Source: Isoptericola sediminis
Lineage (GTDB): Bacteria; Actinomycetota; Actinomycetes; Actinomycetales; Cellulomonadaceae
Assembly: GCF_013085345.1 (NCBI RefSeq)
Contig: NZ_JABFAJ010000027.1
Span: 1 to 52,204, forward strand
Reading direction: 5' to 3'
DNA length: 52,204 nt
Shown: positions 1-9,443 of the stretch, piece after piece
Position numbering within the stretch: the first letter of the stretch is position 1
Layout: each line of letters opens with the position of its first letter
The notes under the pieces: generated by a model
Seen by the model: the letters and a program-made list of their open reading frames with translations, nothing else
Database searches by the model: none
What the model was told of the DNA's origin: nothing
Made by a program: the position numbers and the translations under genes

Positions 1-1033
1 CGGCCGCTCCGGCGCCGGCCGCTCCGGCCCCGCCCGCGGCCGCGGCCCCACCCGCACCGGTGGCCGTGGAGGTCCCGGCAACGGTCGAGGCCCCGGCGGC
101 CGTGGCGCCCGCGCTCCCGGCCGTCGCCCCGGTCCCCACGGTCCCGGCCGTCGCTCCCGCACCCCCGGCACCGGCTCCCACGCCGGCACCCGCCGCCGCG
201 CCCGCGCCGATCGTCGCGGTGCCCAGCGGGAGCGCACCGAGGATCGCGGCCCCGGCGAGGCCGACGATGAGGGGCGCGACGACGGCGCGCATGCCGTGGG
301 CGACGTCGCCGAGCTCGAGCACGAGGGTCCGGCAGTCCTGGCACACCTCGAGATGACGGTCGACCTTGGCGACCTCACGGCGTGCGAGCCCGCCGCGCAC
401 GTAGCCACCGAGGAGGGGGTTCACCGCCCGGCAGGAGTCGGCGGGGTCGCCGCAGAGGTGCTGCTGCAGGTAGCCGACCCGCAGCCCCTCCCGGGCGCGG
501 TAGGCCAGGGCCGAGACGCCGTTCGGTGTGAGCCCGAGGATGGGCGCCACCTGGGCGGGTGAGAGCTCCTCGACCTCCGTGTACCAGAGCACGGCCTGCC
601 AGCGCTCAGGAAGCCCGTCGTAGGCGCGGGCGACCACGGAGCTCTCGAACCCGGCCAGCGCGGGGTCCTCGGGGGACGAGGAGGGACCCATCGCGTCCTC
701 GAAGGTCCCGTCGTCGTCGGTGGGCCGGGTGCGGCGCGCGCCGTGGGCGAGGTCCGCGGCGAGACGGCGCACGACGGTGAACAGGTACGCGCGGAAGTGG
801 GTGTCCGGTCCGTGGCCCTGCTGCAGCACGCCGAGGACACGTTGGAAGGCGTCGGAGACCACGTCGTCGGCGTCGCCGTCGCACCGCACGTACTGGCGCG
901 CCAGGACCCGGGCGGCGCCGCTGTGCCGTGCGTAGAGGGCGCCGTAGGCCTCGAGGCTGCCTCCGCGCACCTCAAGGATCAGCTCGCCGTCGCTGGGAGC
1001 TGATCCGTCCGATCCCACGTAGACGTCGGTCAC
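1..1033 (-). CDS. ECF-type sigma factor fused to zinc-finger and Ala/Gly-rich tail (3' end outside window)
   Basis: This reading frame is open from a GTG at 1033 to the window edge, so the C-terminus is missing; 344 residues are visible. Residues about 30-95 read as sigma region 2 (RQYVRCDGDADDVVSDAF) and about 130-190 as region 4 (ELSPAQVAPILGLTPNGVSA), so it should recruit RNA polymerase to stress promoters. A zf-HC2-like motif follows (H227, C231, C234), the module usually found in anti-sigma factors, then a likely membrane helix at about 247-268 (VVAPLIVGLAGAAILGALPL) and an almost pure Ala/Gly/Thr tail. Sigma factors with built-in C-terminal control domains are known in actinobacteria. 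Zinc finger plus helix suggests self-inhibition at the membrane (inference). The start is chosen because MTDVYVGSDG leads straight into region 2; its ribosome site is weak. Confidence 0.85.
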   Translation of the reverse strand, partial: MTDVYVGSDGSAPSDGELILEVRGGSLEAYGALYARHSGAARVLARQYVRCDGDADDVVSDAFQRVLGVLQQGHGPDTHFRAYLFTVVRRLAADLAHGARRTRPTDDDGTFEDAMGPSSSPEDPALAGFESSVVARAYDGLPERWQAVLWYTEVEELSPAQVAPILGLTPNGVSALAYRAREGLRVGYLQQHLCGDPADSCRAVNPLLGGYVRGGLARREVAKVDRHLEVCQDCRTLVLELGDVAHGMRAVVAPLIVGLAGAAILGALPLGTATIGAGAAAGAGVGAGAGGAGATAGTVGTGATAGSAGATAAGASTVAGTSTATGAGGAAAAGGAGAAGAGAA

Positions 1034-1133
1034 GCTGGTCCGCTTCTCGCCCGGTTGTCCGCCTCTGCACCCGCGTCGACACGGGACGGTCACACTCTAG
1101 CCGCACCCCGTGCACGTCGCCGCCCGGCCGGGT

Positions 1134-1158
1134 GGGTGAATCCGGACCGGTTTCACCC
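1134..1158. promoter_or_regulatory. near-perfect 25-bp dyad in divergent control region
   Basis: Twelve-base arms around one central base, GGGTGAATCCGG and CCGGTTTCACCC, match at 11 of 12 positions. It lies between the divergent sigma-factor gene (start 1033) and the GGDEF-like gene (start 1213). A dyad here is a reasonable operator candidate for either gene; no family was recognised from the sequence. Confidence 0.4.
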
Positions 1159-1212
1159 GCACACGTCGCGGGTTTCTGCGTCATAGTGGGGGGCCATGAG
1201 AGTCACATCAGC

Positions 1213-1974
1213 ATGAGCCTGCCGCCCGGCGACACCGTCGCCGTCGCCACGCGCGAACGCTGGCGCACCACGAGCCTGACCGAGGTCTGGCTGCGCCCGG
1301 GCGACTGGTACCATCCGGCCGTGGACGCGGTCGTCGAGGCCATCATCGAGGGCCGCTCGCCCGAGGCCCCCGCGCACCGGCTGGGCAACGCCCGCAGCGC
1401 CGCCGGCATCTCCCTGGACGAGACGCTGGAGGACGTCGCCTGCCTGTTCCGGACGGTGGGCTCACCGGTCGACGTCGACGCGGTCCGCGGATCGGCCCTG
1501 GGCTGGGCGCTGGGCCGGGAGCGCCGGCCCGCGCTGAGCGGTGTCCGTGATCCCGCGACCGGCCTGCCGACGGCGGACTACCTGGGCGAGCGGCTGCGCG
1601 AGACCTACGGACGGGCGGAACGCGACGGCGTCGAGGCGACCGAGTCCCACTGCCTGGTCGTGGTGGACGTGGCCGTCGAGGCGCTGGACCCCTGGCAACG
1701 CATGGCACGCGCCGCCTCGGTGGGGCGGACCCTGGACCAGGTGTTCGGCGGCGGGCACCCGATGGCGTCCCTCAGCGACGGCGTCTTCGCCGTGCTGTGC
1801 GAGCGCTCGGCGGACATCCCGCGCCTGTCCCAGGGCGTGCGTCGCATCATCGAGCGGAACGCCCAGATCCTCGGGGTCTCCGAGACGATGCGTCGGCCGG
1901 TCCGGGTGTGGATGGAGCGGCTGCCCCGTGACCACGAGGCGGCGCTCGACCTCCTCGAGCACCTGCGGCGCTGA
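1213..1974 (+). CDS. degenerate GGDEF-like regulatory protein
   Basis: A 253-residue cytosolic protein. Residues from about 115 onward resemble a GGDEF (diguanylate cyclase) fold: DPATGLPTADYLGERL matches the usual entry DxxTGLPNRxxLxxRL. The place of the GG[DE]EF active site reads SLSDGVFAVLC, so the glycines and acidic residues for catalysis are gone and c-di-GMP synthesis is unlikely. The first 110 residues (ERWRTTSLTEVWLRPGDWYH and on) look like a separate helical input or partner domain. Divergent from the sigma-factor gene and followed by a strong terminator. Start ATG 1213 is preferred; an ATG at 1196 opens a six-codon reading frame that ends at TGA 1214-1216, overlapping this start, and might couple translation. 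A role as a pseudo-enzyme or ligand-binding regulator is inference. Confidence 0.7.
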   Translation: MSLPPGDTVAVATRERWRTTSLTEVWLRPGDWYHPAVDAVVEAIIEGRSPEAPAHRLGNARSAAGISLDETLEDVACLFRTVGSPVDVDAVRGSALGWALGRERRPALSGVRDPATGLPTADYLGERLRETYGRAERDGVEATESHCLVVVDVAVEALDPWQRMARAASVGRTLDQVFGGGHPMASLSDGVFAVLCERSADIPRLSQGVRRIIERNAQILGVSETMRRPVRVWMERLPRDHEAALDLLEHLRR

Positions 1975-1995
1975 CGGCCCGCACCGCGACACGAA

Positions 1996-2026
1996 GGGCC
2001 CCGGACGGATCATCCGTCCGGGGCCC
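1996..2026. terminator. bidirectional terminator
   Basis: A 15-bp GC-rich perfect inverted repeat (arms 1996-2010 and 2012-2026; the innermost pairs would open as loop) sits between the convergent GGDEF-like and DUF1540 genes. Confidence 0.8.
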
Positions 2027-2047
2027 TCGTCGTGCTGGGCGCCGTGC

Positions 2048-2356
2048 TCAGGCCTGCGTGAAGGTGAGGCAGTCGGCGTGGTGGTCGTCCTGGGGACCGG
2101 ACCCGACGCGGATCGCCGAGGCGCCGCACTCGAGGTCCTTGTTGTGGACGCAGTCGATGCGCTGGCAGGCGCCGACGTGCGCGACGACCTTGTCGAGCCC
2201 GCCCTTGGTGCCGAGCGGGATGAACGTGGCGCAGGCGGCGTCACCGGGGACCCCGGCGATCGTGACGGCACCCGCGTGGCAGTCGTGGTCGTGGTTGTAG
2301 CTGCAGCCCTCCACCGAACACTCGGTGACCTCGGGCATCTCCATCAGCGTGGTCAT
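2048..2356 (-). CDS. DUF1540 protein with two Cys-rich repeats
   Basis: A 102-residue protein with two copies of the DUF1540 pattern: residues about 10-47 (CSVEGCSYNHDHDC...C) and about 62-98 (ACQRIDCVHNKDLECGA...C). Each copy has four cysteines and one or more histidines placed as in a small metal-binding module; metal binding is expected from the family but the function is not known. The ATG at 2356 has a good ribosome site (GGAGCGG, with GAGGAG overlapping). The upstream 170 bases are much lower in GC than the rest of the window and carry two inverted repeats, which suggests a specifically regulated promoter. Confidence 0.85.
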   Translation of the reverse strand: MTTLMEMPEVTECSVEGCSYNHDHDCHAGAVTIAGVPGDAACATFIPLGTKGGLDKVVAHVGACQRIDCVHNKDLECGASAIRVGSGPQDDHHADCLTFTQA

Positions 2357-2377
2357 GGCCGCTCCTCGGGTCGCTGG

Positions 2378-2402
2378 ATCATCGCCGAACCATTTCGATG
2401 AT
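2378..2402. promoter_or_regulatory. inverted repeat ATCATCG-N11-CGATGAT upstream of DUF1540 gene
   Basis: Seven-base perfect arms, 22 bases upstream of the DUF1540 start, in a low-GC pocket. It includes a -10-like TATCAT on the minus strand (2398-2403). It may be an operator or a leader hairpin; the sequence does not tell which. Confidence 0.4.
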
Positions 2403-2409
2403 AGGCACG

Positions 2410-2429
2410 TCTCGGCATTCCTGCCGAGA
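2410..2429. terminator. hairpin TCTCGGCA-TTCC-TGCCGAGA
   Basis: Perfect 8-bp stem with a 4-base loop, about 100 bases past the hspR stop on the minus strand. It could end the dnaK operon transcript, though no U-run follows; it may equally belong to the DUF1540 control region. Confidence 0.4.
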
Positions 2430-2527
2430 AACCAAAGGCGACCTGGAAAGATCAGGGCAGGCTTACCGAACGATTCCTGAATTGCGAAAGGACGGCATTT
2501 CCAAATTCCGCGGTCGGCGCCGTCGCC

Positions 2528-2986
2528 TCACCCGCGGTCGCGCGAGGGGCGCCACAGGACCAGCGCTCCGCCACGCTCCCGCCGCGGGTCGATGTCGAGC
2601 CGCAGCTCCGAGCGTCGCACGCGGCGTCCCAGCGGCACCGCGACGACGTCACCACCCGTGCCGGCGGCGAAGACGCGACCCTCGGCCTCGTCCCGCGCGG
2701 CGATGAGCCCCGCCAGCTCGGAGAGCCGCCGCTCGAGCTGGCCGACCTGGTGCTCGAGGTCGAGGATGCGCTTGATCCCGGCGAGGTTGATGCCCTCCTC
2801 CTGGGCGAGGCGCTGCACCTCGAGCAACCGGGCGACGTCCCGCCGCGAGTAGCGGCGGCCACGCCCGCGGGCGCGCCGGGGCACGACCAGACCGAGCCGG
2901 TCGTACTGGCGCAGCGTCTGCGGGTGCATGCCGGACAGCTGCGCGGCCTGCGAGACCGTCAGCACCGGTGCGTCGTCGGTGACCAT
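2528..2986 (-). CDS. hspR: HspR, MerR-family heat-shock repressor
   Basis: A 152-residue MerR-type regulator. Residues 8-75 form the winged helix-turn-helix (LTVSQAAQLSGMHPQTLRQY, then RRYSRRDVARL), followed by a coiled-coil segment at about 85-115. In actinobacteria HspR represses its own operon by binding HAIR sequences, with DnaK as co-repressor; heat pulls DnaK away to misfolded protein and opens the operon. Here it is the last gene of dnaK-grpE-dnaJ-hspR, 38 bases after dnaJ, and two HAIR boxes precede dnaK, so the classic feedback circuit is complete inside the window. Confidence 0.95.
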   Translation of the reverse strand: MVTDDAPVLTVSQAAQLSGMHPQTLRQYDRLGLVVPRRARGRGRRYSRRDVARLLEVQRLAQEEGINLAGIKRILDLEHQVGQLERRLSELAGLIAARDEAEGRVFAAGTGGDVVAVPLGRRVRRSELRLDIDPRRERGGALVLWRPSRDRG

Positions 2987-3024
2987 CTCGACCTCCCTCG
3001 CGCCCTGAGGTTACCGGTGCGTGC

Positions 3025-4032
3025 CTACTGGGCGGCCTGGGCGCCGAGCTCCGCGCGCACGTCGCCGGTGTCCACCTGTGCCGCGAACTCCTCCAGCGCC
3101 TGCTTCGCCGACCTGCTGAGCTTCTGCGGCACGACGACCTGGATCGTCACGAGCAGGTCGCCGGTGCGCTTCGCCGTCGCCACGCCACGGCCCTTGACCC
3201 GCAGCACGCGGCCCGACGGCGTGCCCGCGGCGACCTTGAGACGCACCGTCTCGCCCGACAGCGTGGGCACCTCGACGGTCGTGCCGAGCGCCGCCTCGGC
3301 GAAGGTCACCGGCAGCGTCATGCGCAGGTTCGCGCCGTCCATCGCGTACACGGGGTGGGACTCGACGTGCACCTTGATGAGCAGGTCCCCGTCCGGGCCG
3401 CCGTTCATGCCGGGCCGGCCCTTGCCGCGCAGCCGGATCTTCTGGCCGTCGTGGACCCCGGCGGGGATCCGCGCGGTCATCTTCCGGCCGTCGACGGTCA
3501 GCTCGACCGTCGTGCCCTCGACCGCCGCGCGGAAGGGCAGCGTGGCCCGCGTCTCGACGTCGGCGCCCTTCTGGCGCTGGGGCCTGCCGAACCCGGCCGG
3601 GCGCCCACCCGCGCCCCCGCCGAACATCGATCCGAGGATGTCCTCGAAGCCGCCGCCGGTCTGCTGGTACTGGACCCGGGGGCCGCCGGGGCCGCCCGCC
3701 CGGCCGGCACCGCCGCCGAACATGGAGCTGAAGATGTCCTCGAACCCGGCCTGGCCGCCACCCGCACCGGGAGCTCCGGCGAACCGGGCACCGCCGCCGG
3801 CCATGGAGCGCAGCGCGTCGTACTGCTTCCGCTGCTCGGGGTCGGAGAGCACCGCGTAGGCCTCGCCGATCTCCTTGAAGCGCGCCTCGGCGGCGGCGTC
3901 ACCCGGGTTCTGGTCCGGGTGGTACTGGCGCGCGAGCTTGCGGTACGCCTTCTTCAGGGCCGCCTCGTCGGCGTCCTTGGGAACGCCGAGCGCGGCGTAG
4001 AAGTCCTTCTCGATCCAGTCCTGGCCGGTCAC
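3025..4032 (-). CDS. dnaJ: DnaJ/Hsp40 co-chaperone without zinc finger (class B)
   Basis: A 335-residue J-protein. Residues 9-75 are the J domain with the HPD motif at 38-40, which stimulates DnaK ATPase. A Gly/Phe-rich linker (about 78-150, with repeated GGGFEDI and SMFGGG) leads into two C-terminal substrate-binding beta domains from about residue 160. The four CxxCxGxG zinc motifs of classical DnaJ are absent, so this is a class B (CbpA-like) protein although it sits in the dnaK operon, where the zinc-finger form is more usual. Start GTG 4032 has an AAGGAGG ribosome site. The 139-base gap after grpE holds a large inverted repeat. Confidence 0.95.
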   Translation of the reverse strand: MTGQDWIEKDFYAALGVPKDADEAALKKAYRKLARQYHPDQNPGDAAAEARFKEIGEAYAVLSDPEQRKQYDALRSMAGGGARFAGAPGAGGGQAGFEDIFSSMFGGGAGRAGGPGGPRVQYQQTGGGFEDILGSMFGGGAGGRPAGFGRPQRQKGADVETRATLPFRAAVEGTTVELTVDGRKMTARIPAGVHDGQKIRLRGKGRPGMNGGPDGDLLIKVHVESHPVYAMDGANLRMTLPVTFAEAALGTTVEVPTLSGETVRLKVAAGTPSGRVLRVKGRGVATAKRTGDLLVTIQVVVPQKLSRSAKQALEEFAAQVDTGDVRAELGAQAAQ

Positions 4033-4084
4033 GACGCCTCCTTCTGCCTCTCCGTCACTCGAGCCGTGCGGCGCGCGACGGCCG

Positions 4085-4167
4085 GTCGGTGGGGCTCGGT
4101 CTCGTGCGCGAGAGCCGAGCGAGGTACGAGCGAATCATTCGAGCGCACGAGACCGAGCCCCACCGAC
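4085..4167. repeat. 25-bp perfect inverted repeat in grpE-dnaJ spacer
   Basis: Arms 4085-4109 and 4143-4167 are exact reverse complements (25 of 25) around a 33-base loop that itself holds the small palindrome CGAATCATTCG. It starts just 4 bases after the grpE stop and fills most of the spacer. As RNA it would form a very stable stem, so partial termination or mRNA processing that lowers dnaJ and hspR relative to dnaK and grpE is plausible. It could also be a REP/MITE-like dispersed element; no second copy was found in this window. Confidence 0.75.
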
Positions 4168-4171
4168 GACA

Positions 4172-4827
4172 TCACTCAGGCCCCACGACGCCCACGCGGG
4201 CGGCGCGGACCACCTTGTCACCGATGCGGTAACCGGGCTCGACCACCAGGTTCACCGTGGTGGCGGTCGCCTCGGCGTCCGTGTTGTGCATGAGCGCCTC
4301 GTGCACGGTCGGGTCGAACTCCTCGCCCACGGCACCGAACCGCTCGATGCCGAACTTGGCGAGCGAGGCGTCGAGCTTCTCCGCGATCGCCGCCATCGGG
4401 CCGGACAGCTCGCCGTGCGACTTGGCCCGCTCGATGTCGTCGAGCACGGGCAGCAGCGCCGCGAGCACGTCCTGCGTGCCCTGGGTCCGCGCGGCCTCCT
4501 GGTCGCGCAGCGCCCGGTTGCGGTAGTTGGTGAAGCTCGCGCGCTCCCGCTGGAGCGCGTCGAGGTTCTCGGCCGCCTGGGCCTTGGCCTGCAGCAGCTC
4601 GGAGTCCTCGGCGGCCTCGCCGACCGGCTCGAAGTCGAGCGCCTCCAGGGGGTCGCCCTCGCCGGACGACGCCGCGGCCTCGTCGGTCCCGGGGGTGCCG
4701 CCCTCGGGCGTCTCGCGCTTCTCGCCGGTGGTGGGGTCGACCTTGCGCTTGTCCGTGAAGTGGAAGGGGGAGTCCCCCGAGCCGCCGTTCTCCGGCGGCT
4801 CGGGGGTGCCCTGCGTCTCGTCGGACG

Positions 4828-4831
<4 letters not shown>
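4172..4831 (-). CDS. grpE: GrpE nucleotide exchange factor
   Basis: A 219-residue protein that drives ADP release from DnaK. Residues about 1-75 are acidic and disordered. A long coiled coil follows (about 78-130, [20 protein letters not shown]), then the four-helix and beta-wing region ending in the signature [20 protein letters not shown]. Start GTG 4831 overlaps the dnaK stop as GTGA, so translation is coupled to dnaK. Confidence 0.96.
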
Positions 4832-6717
<1,886 letters not shown>

Positions 6718-6742
6718 GTTGGCACTCCTTGTTCGTGCGGGG

Positions 6743-6763
6743 GTTGAGTCGTCTGCACTCAAC
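6743..6763. promoter_or_regulatory. HAIR box 1 (HspR operator)
   Basis: GTTGAGT-N7-ACTCAAC, a perfect dyad with the spacing of the known HspR-associated inverted repeat CTTGAGT-N7-ACTCAAG. It is 26 bases upstream of the dnaK start, so it probably overlaps the transcribed leader or promoter. Confidence 0.92.
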
Positions 6764-6804
6764 GTAAGACGCCGCCCGGCGGCTGTCCAGTCGAGAGGGA
6801 CGAA

Positions 6805-6825
6805 GTTGAGTCTGCCTCACTCAAC
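6805..6825. promoter_or_regulatory. HAIR box 2 (HspR operator)
   Basis: Second GTTGAGT-N7-ACTCAAC dyad, identical in both arms to the first. The centres are 62 bases apart, close to six helical turns, which would put two HspR complexes on about the same DNA face. Confidence 0.92.
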
Positions 6826-6886
6826 CTTGCACGGAGCGGCGATATTCCCACAGGTCGGAGGACATGTTCGCCGACGGTGAAGCGCC

Positions 6887-8047
6887 TCACATCGACGCGG
6901 TCCGCCTGGTTGCCGGGACGGCGCAGGCCATGCCCACCACCGTGACGGCGGCGGCCACCACGAACTGGACGGCCATGTCCGTCGACCCTGCGAGAAGTCC
7001 CAGCGCCGCGGGGCCGATGATCGAACCGACCGCCAACGCGAGGAGCGTCGCACTGAAGCCGGCGGAGGGTCGCTCGGGAAAGACGTGCCCGCTCCACACC
7101 GCGAGCAGCGCCGACATCATCATGAAGCCCGGCCCGTAGAGCGCACCGGAGGCCACGGCCCCCGACCAGGTTCCCGGGAACAGCCCGAGCAGCCCGATGG
7201 CGCCGGCCAGCAGGAGCAGCGCGAGCAAGAGGATCCGCCGCAGGCCGAACCGCCTCACCAGGTCGCCCGTGACGAGGCCGACCACCCCGACGACGCCGAC
7301 GCACGCCCACAGCACCGACCGCGTGGACTCGGGCAGGCCGCGGTCCAGGGCCAGATCGGCGGCGTACGTCCAGTAGAACGCGCTCGACACCCCGAACAGG
7401 AGCGCCACCGCGAGGAGCGGCCACGAGTCACCGTTGACGAACCACCGCCAGCCCGGCCCACCGGCCCGACGTCGGGTGGCCGTCCGCCGGTAGGGCTCGG
7501 TGGGCAGCAGCCGCGCGTTCCACAGCATGCTTCCCAGGGCGAGGGCCGCGAAGACGATCCACGCGAGACGCCAGGACCCACCGGCGACCAGCGCGACAGG
7601 TCCGGCCACGGCCAGCCCGACGGCGGTTCCGGTGCTCACGACGGACAGGACCCGGTCCCGGCTCCGCGGGCGGACCAGCTGGGAGACGGCGTCCGACAGG
7701 GGCGCCCAGGCCCACCCCGGACTGGTGCTGGCGAGCAGCGCACCGGTCGCCATCACGCCGGCGTGCGGGGCCAGGGCGATGAGCGTCATCCCCACGGTCG
7801 CGCACGCCCCGGCCAGGACCACGGGCAGTCGCGGGCCGAAGCGGGCGGCGAGCACGCCGCCCGCCAGCAGTGCCAGCAGGTAGCTCGCGTAGCTACCACC
7901 CGAGACGAGTCCGAGCGTCTCGGTCGACAGACCGAACTCGTCCTCGAACACCGGGACGAACAGTCCGTAGCCGTAACGGGCGAACCCGAAGGAGACCCCG
8001 ATGATCGACATCCCGGCCAGTCCGACGTGCCACGGTCCGACAGTCAT
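6887..8047 (-). CDS. MFS transporter (YbfB/YjiJ-like)
   Basis: A 386-residue inner-membrane protein with about 12 hydrophobic segments in two halves and an arginine-rich central loop (RRTATRRRAGGPG, about residue 195). The start of TM1 (GVSFGFARYGYGLFVPVF) is typical of the YbfB/YjiJ branch of the major facilitator superfamily. Substrate unknown; proton-driven export of a small compound is the default expectation. ATG 8047 is chosen because TM1 follows at once; the frame upstream is Arg/Pro-rich and not membrane-like. It stands as a single gene. Confidence 0.85.
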   Translation of the reverse strand: MTVGPWHVGLAGMSIIGVSFGFARYGYGLFVPVFEDEFGLSTETLGLVSGGSYASYLLALLAGGVLAARFGPRLPVVLAGACATVGMTLIALAPHAGVMATGALLASTSPGWAWAPLSDAVSQLVRPRSRDRVLSVVSTGTAVGLAVAGPVALVAGGSWRLAWIVFAALALGSMLWNARLLPTEPYRRTATRRRAGGPGWRWFVNGDSWPLLAVALLFGVSSAFYWTYAADLALDRGLPESTRSVLWACVGVVGVVGLVTGDLVRRFGLRRILLLALLLLAGAIGLLGLFPGTWSGAVASGALYGPGFMMMSALLAVWSGHVFPERPSAGFSATLLALAVGSIIGPAALGLLAGSTDMAVQFVVAAAVTVVGMACAVPATRRTASM

Positions 8048-8150
8048 TCGTGCCTCCCGGCCGCGAGCCGGTGTCTCGTACGCGGCCTGCTTCCAGCCCA
8101 CCAGCCACGTCGGCTCCTGACAAGGGGAACAGGTCGCGCACGGAGACCTG

Positions 8151-9443
8151 CTATCCGTCCGTCGGGGTATCGACGGGCGTCGGGGTGCCCTCGTCCTCCC
8201 ACGAGCCCGTGACGAGGACCGGGGAGCCCTCGGTCGACCCTGCATAGCCCCCGGTCGCGTATGCGAGGCAGGCCAGCGCGCGGTCGCCGAGCCGGTACCA
8301 CTCGTCGGCCGTGGGATACAGCGGGACGACCTCCACGCGATAGCCGCCGTCGACCGGCCAGTCCTCGCGGCATGATGCGGTGGCGCGCTCGGCCAGGTCC
8401 GACTCACCGGGGTACTCGACCGGTTCCCGGGGGGCGCCGTCCAGCACCAGCTCGGGCCACACCCCGGAGTCGACGACCTGCCCCGTGTGCGGCGCGTCGC
8501 AGTCGAGCACCGTCATCGTCTCGAGGGCCGCCTCCGGTGCGCCAGGCTCGTTGAGGTCGACACAGTCCCAGGTCTCGAGCGCAGCGCGCTCCTTCGACTC
8601 CACGGAACCGCCGAACACCGCTGCCCCGGCCCAGGCGACCGCCAGGGCGACGACGGCGGGCACCAGCCACCACGGTCTCCGGGGGCGGGTTGCGGCCTCT
8701 GGCGATGCAGCGGACGGGTCCTCTTGCGGGACCTCGGCGCCGGACCGCGCGGACTCCGCCGACGCGACGTCCGTCCTCCGCCCTTTCATGTGTTCCTCGA
8801 TGATCTTCACCAGCACTCCCAGCACGCCGAAGATCACGAACGCTCGGACCAGGACCAGCGCGGCGCCGACCGACATCTCGTAGCCGGTCACCGGTTGCTC
8901 CCACCCGAGCGTGGCCGGCCCGTCGAGCGGGAAGGCGTCCCACGCCGTCCAGAAGACGAGCTCACCGGCACGGGGTGTCGCCGACTCGACAAGCAGGGTG
9001 ACGAGGGCAACGACGCACAGGAGGAACCAGACCGCCGAGAGACCCGCCCTCGACCGAAGTCTCCAGCGGGAGGTCTCGCGACGGTAGAGGAGCTCGGCAC
9101 AGCTGACGAAGAACAGCGCCGCGGCGAACAGCCCGGCGAGGCTGAGCAGCACGTAGATCATCACGTCCGCCCAGTCGTCCACCTGCAGCCGGACGACATG
9201 GGACCCGGAGAGCAGGACGTAGGTGATGGCGCCGGTGACGATCCAGGCCACGATGTGCATCTCACGCGACCGGAGCTTGTACGGTTCGACGAACCACCGG
9301 TACGAGCCCCTCGCCGCCGACGCCACGGGGGCGGCGAGCGTGTCGTGGTCAGGCACTGACACGCTGCCCTGCGAGCCCTCGGCCACGGACATGATCCACT
9401 CCGACGCGATCGACGGGTTGCCCGGCGCGACGTCGAGCACCAT
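8151..9443 (-). CDS. membrane protein with septum-formation (Septum_form-like) C-terminal domain
   Basis: A 430-residue protein with four hydrophobic segments (about 64-82, 93-115, 135-155, 190-215), an acidic linker, a fifth helix (about 263-282, LVPAVVALAVAWAGAAVFGG), then an extracellular domain. That domain has DCVDL, VLDCDAPHTGQVV and ACLAY with paired cysteines, the pattern of the actinobacterial Septum_form family, whose precise function is not established. The Pro/Thr-rich C-terminus may lie in the cell wall. Start may be ATG 9443 or, better supported by a GGAG ribosome site, the in-frame ATG at 9392. Confidence 0.7.
   Translation of the reverse strand: MVLDVAPGNPSIASEWIMSVAEGSQGSVSVPDHDTLAAPVASAARGSYRWFVEPYKLRSREMHIVAWIVTGAITYVLLSGSHVVRLQVDDWADVMIYVLLSLAGLFAAALFFVSCAELLYRRETSRWRLRSRAGLSAVWFLLCVVALVTLLVESATPRAGELVFWTAWDAFPLDGPATLGWEQPVTGYEMSVGAALVLVRAFVIFGVLGVLVKIIEEHMKGRRTDVASAESARSGAEVPQEDPSAASPEAATRPRRPWWLVPAVVALAVAWAGAAVFGGSVESKERAALETWDCVDLNEPGAPEAALETMTVLDCDAPHTGQVVDSGVWPELVLDGAPREPVEYPGESDLAERATASCREDWPVDGGYRVEVVPLYPTADEWYRLGDRALACLAYATGGYAGSTEGSPVLVTGSWEDEGTPTPVDTPTDG

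Noticed and set aside
1-60. DNA tandem repeat of CGGCCGCTCCGG units
   Set aside because: It encodes the Ala/Gly tail of the sigma factor in frame, so it is best read as a coding low-complexity repeat rather than a separate repeat element.
8048-8150. possible small gene between the MFS and septum-type genes
   Set aside because: About 100 bases with no start preceded by a ribosome site and no coding-like composition.
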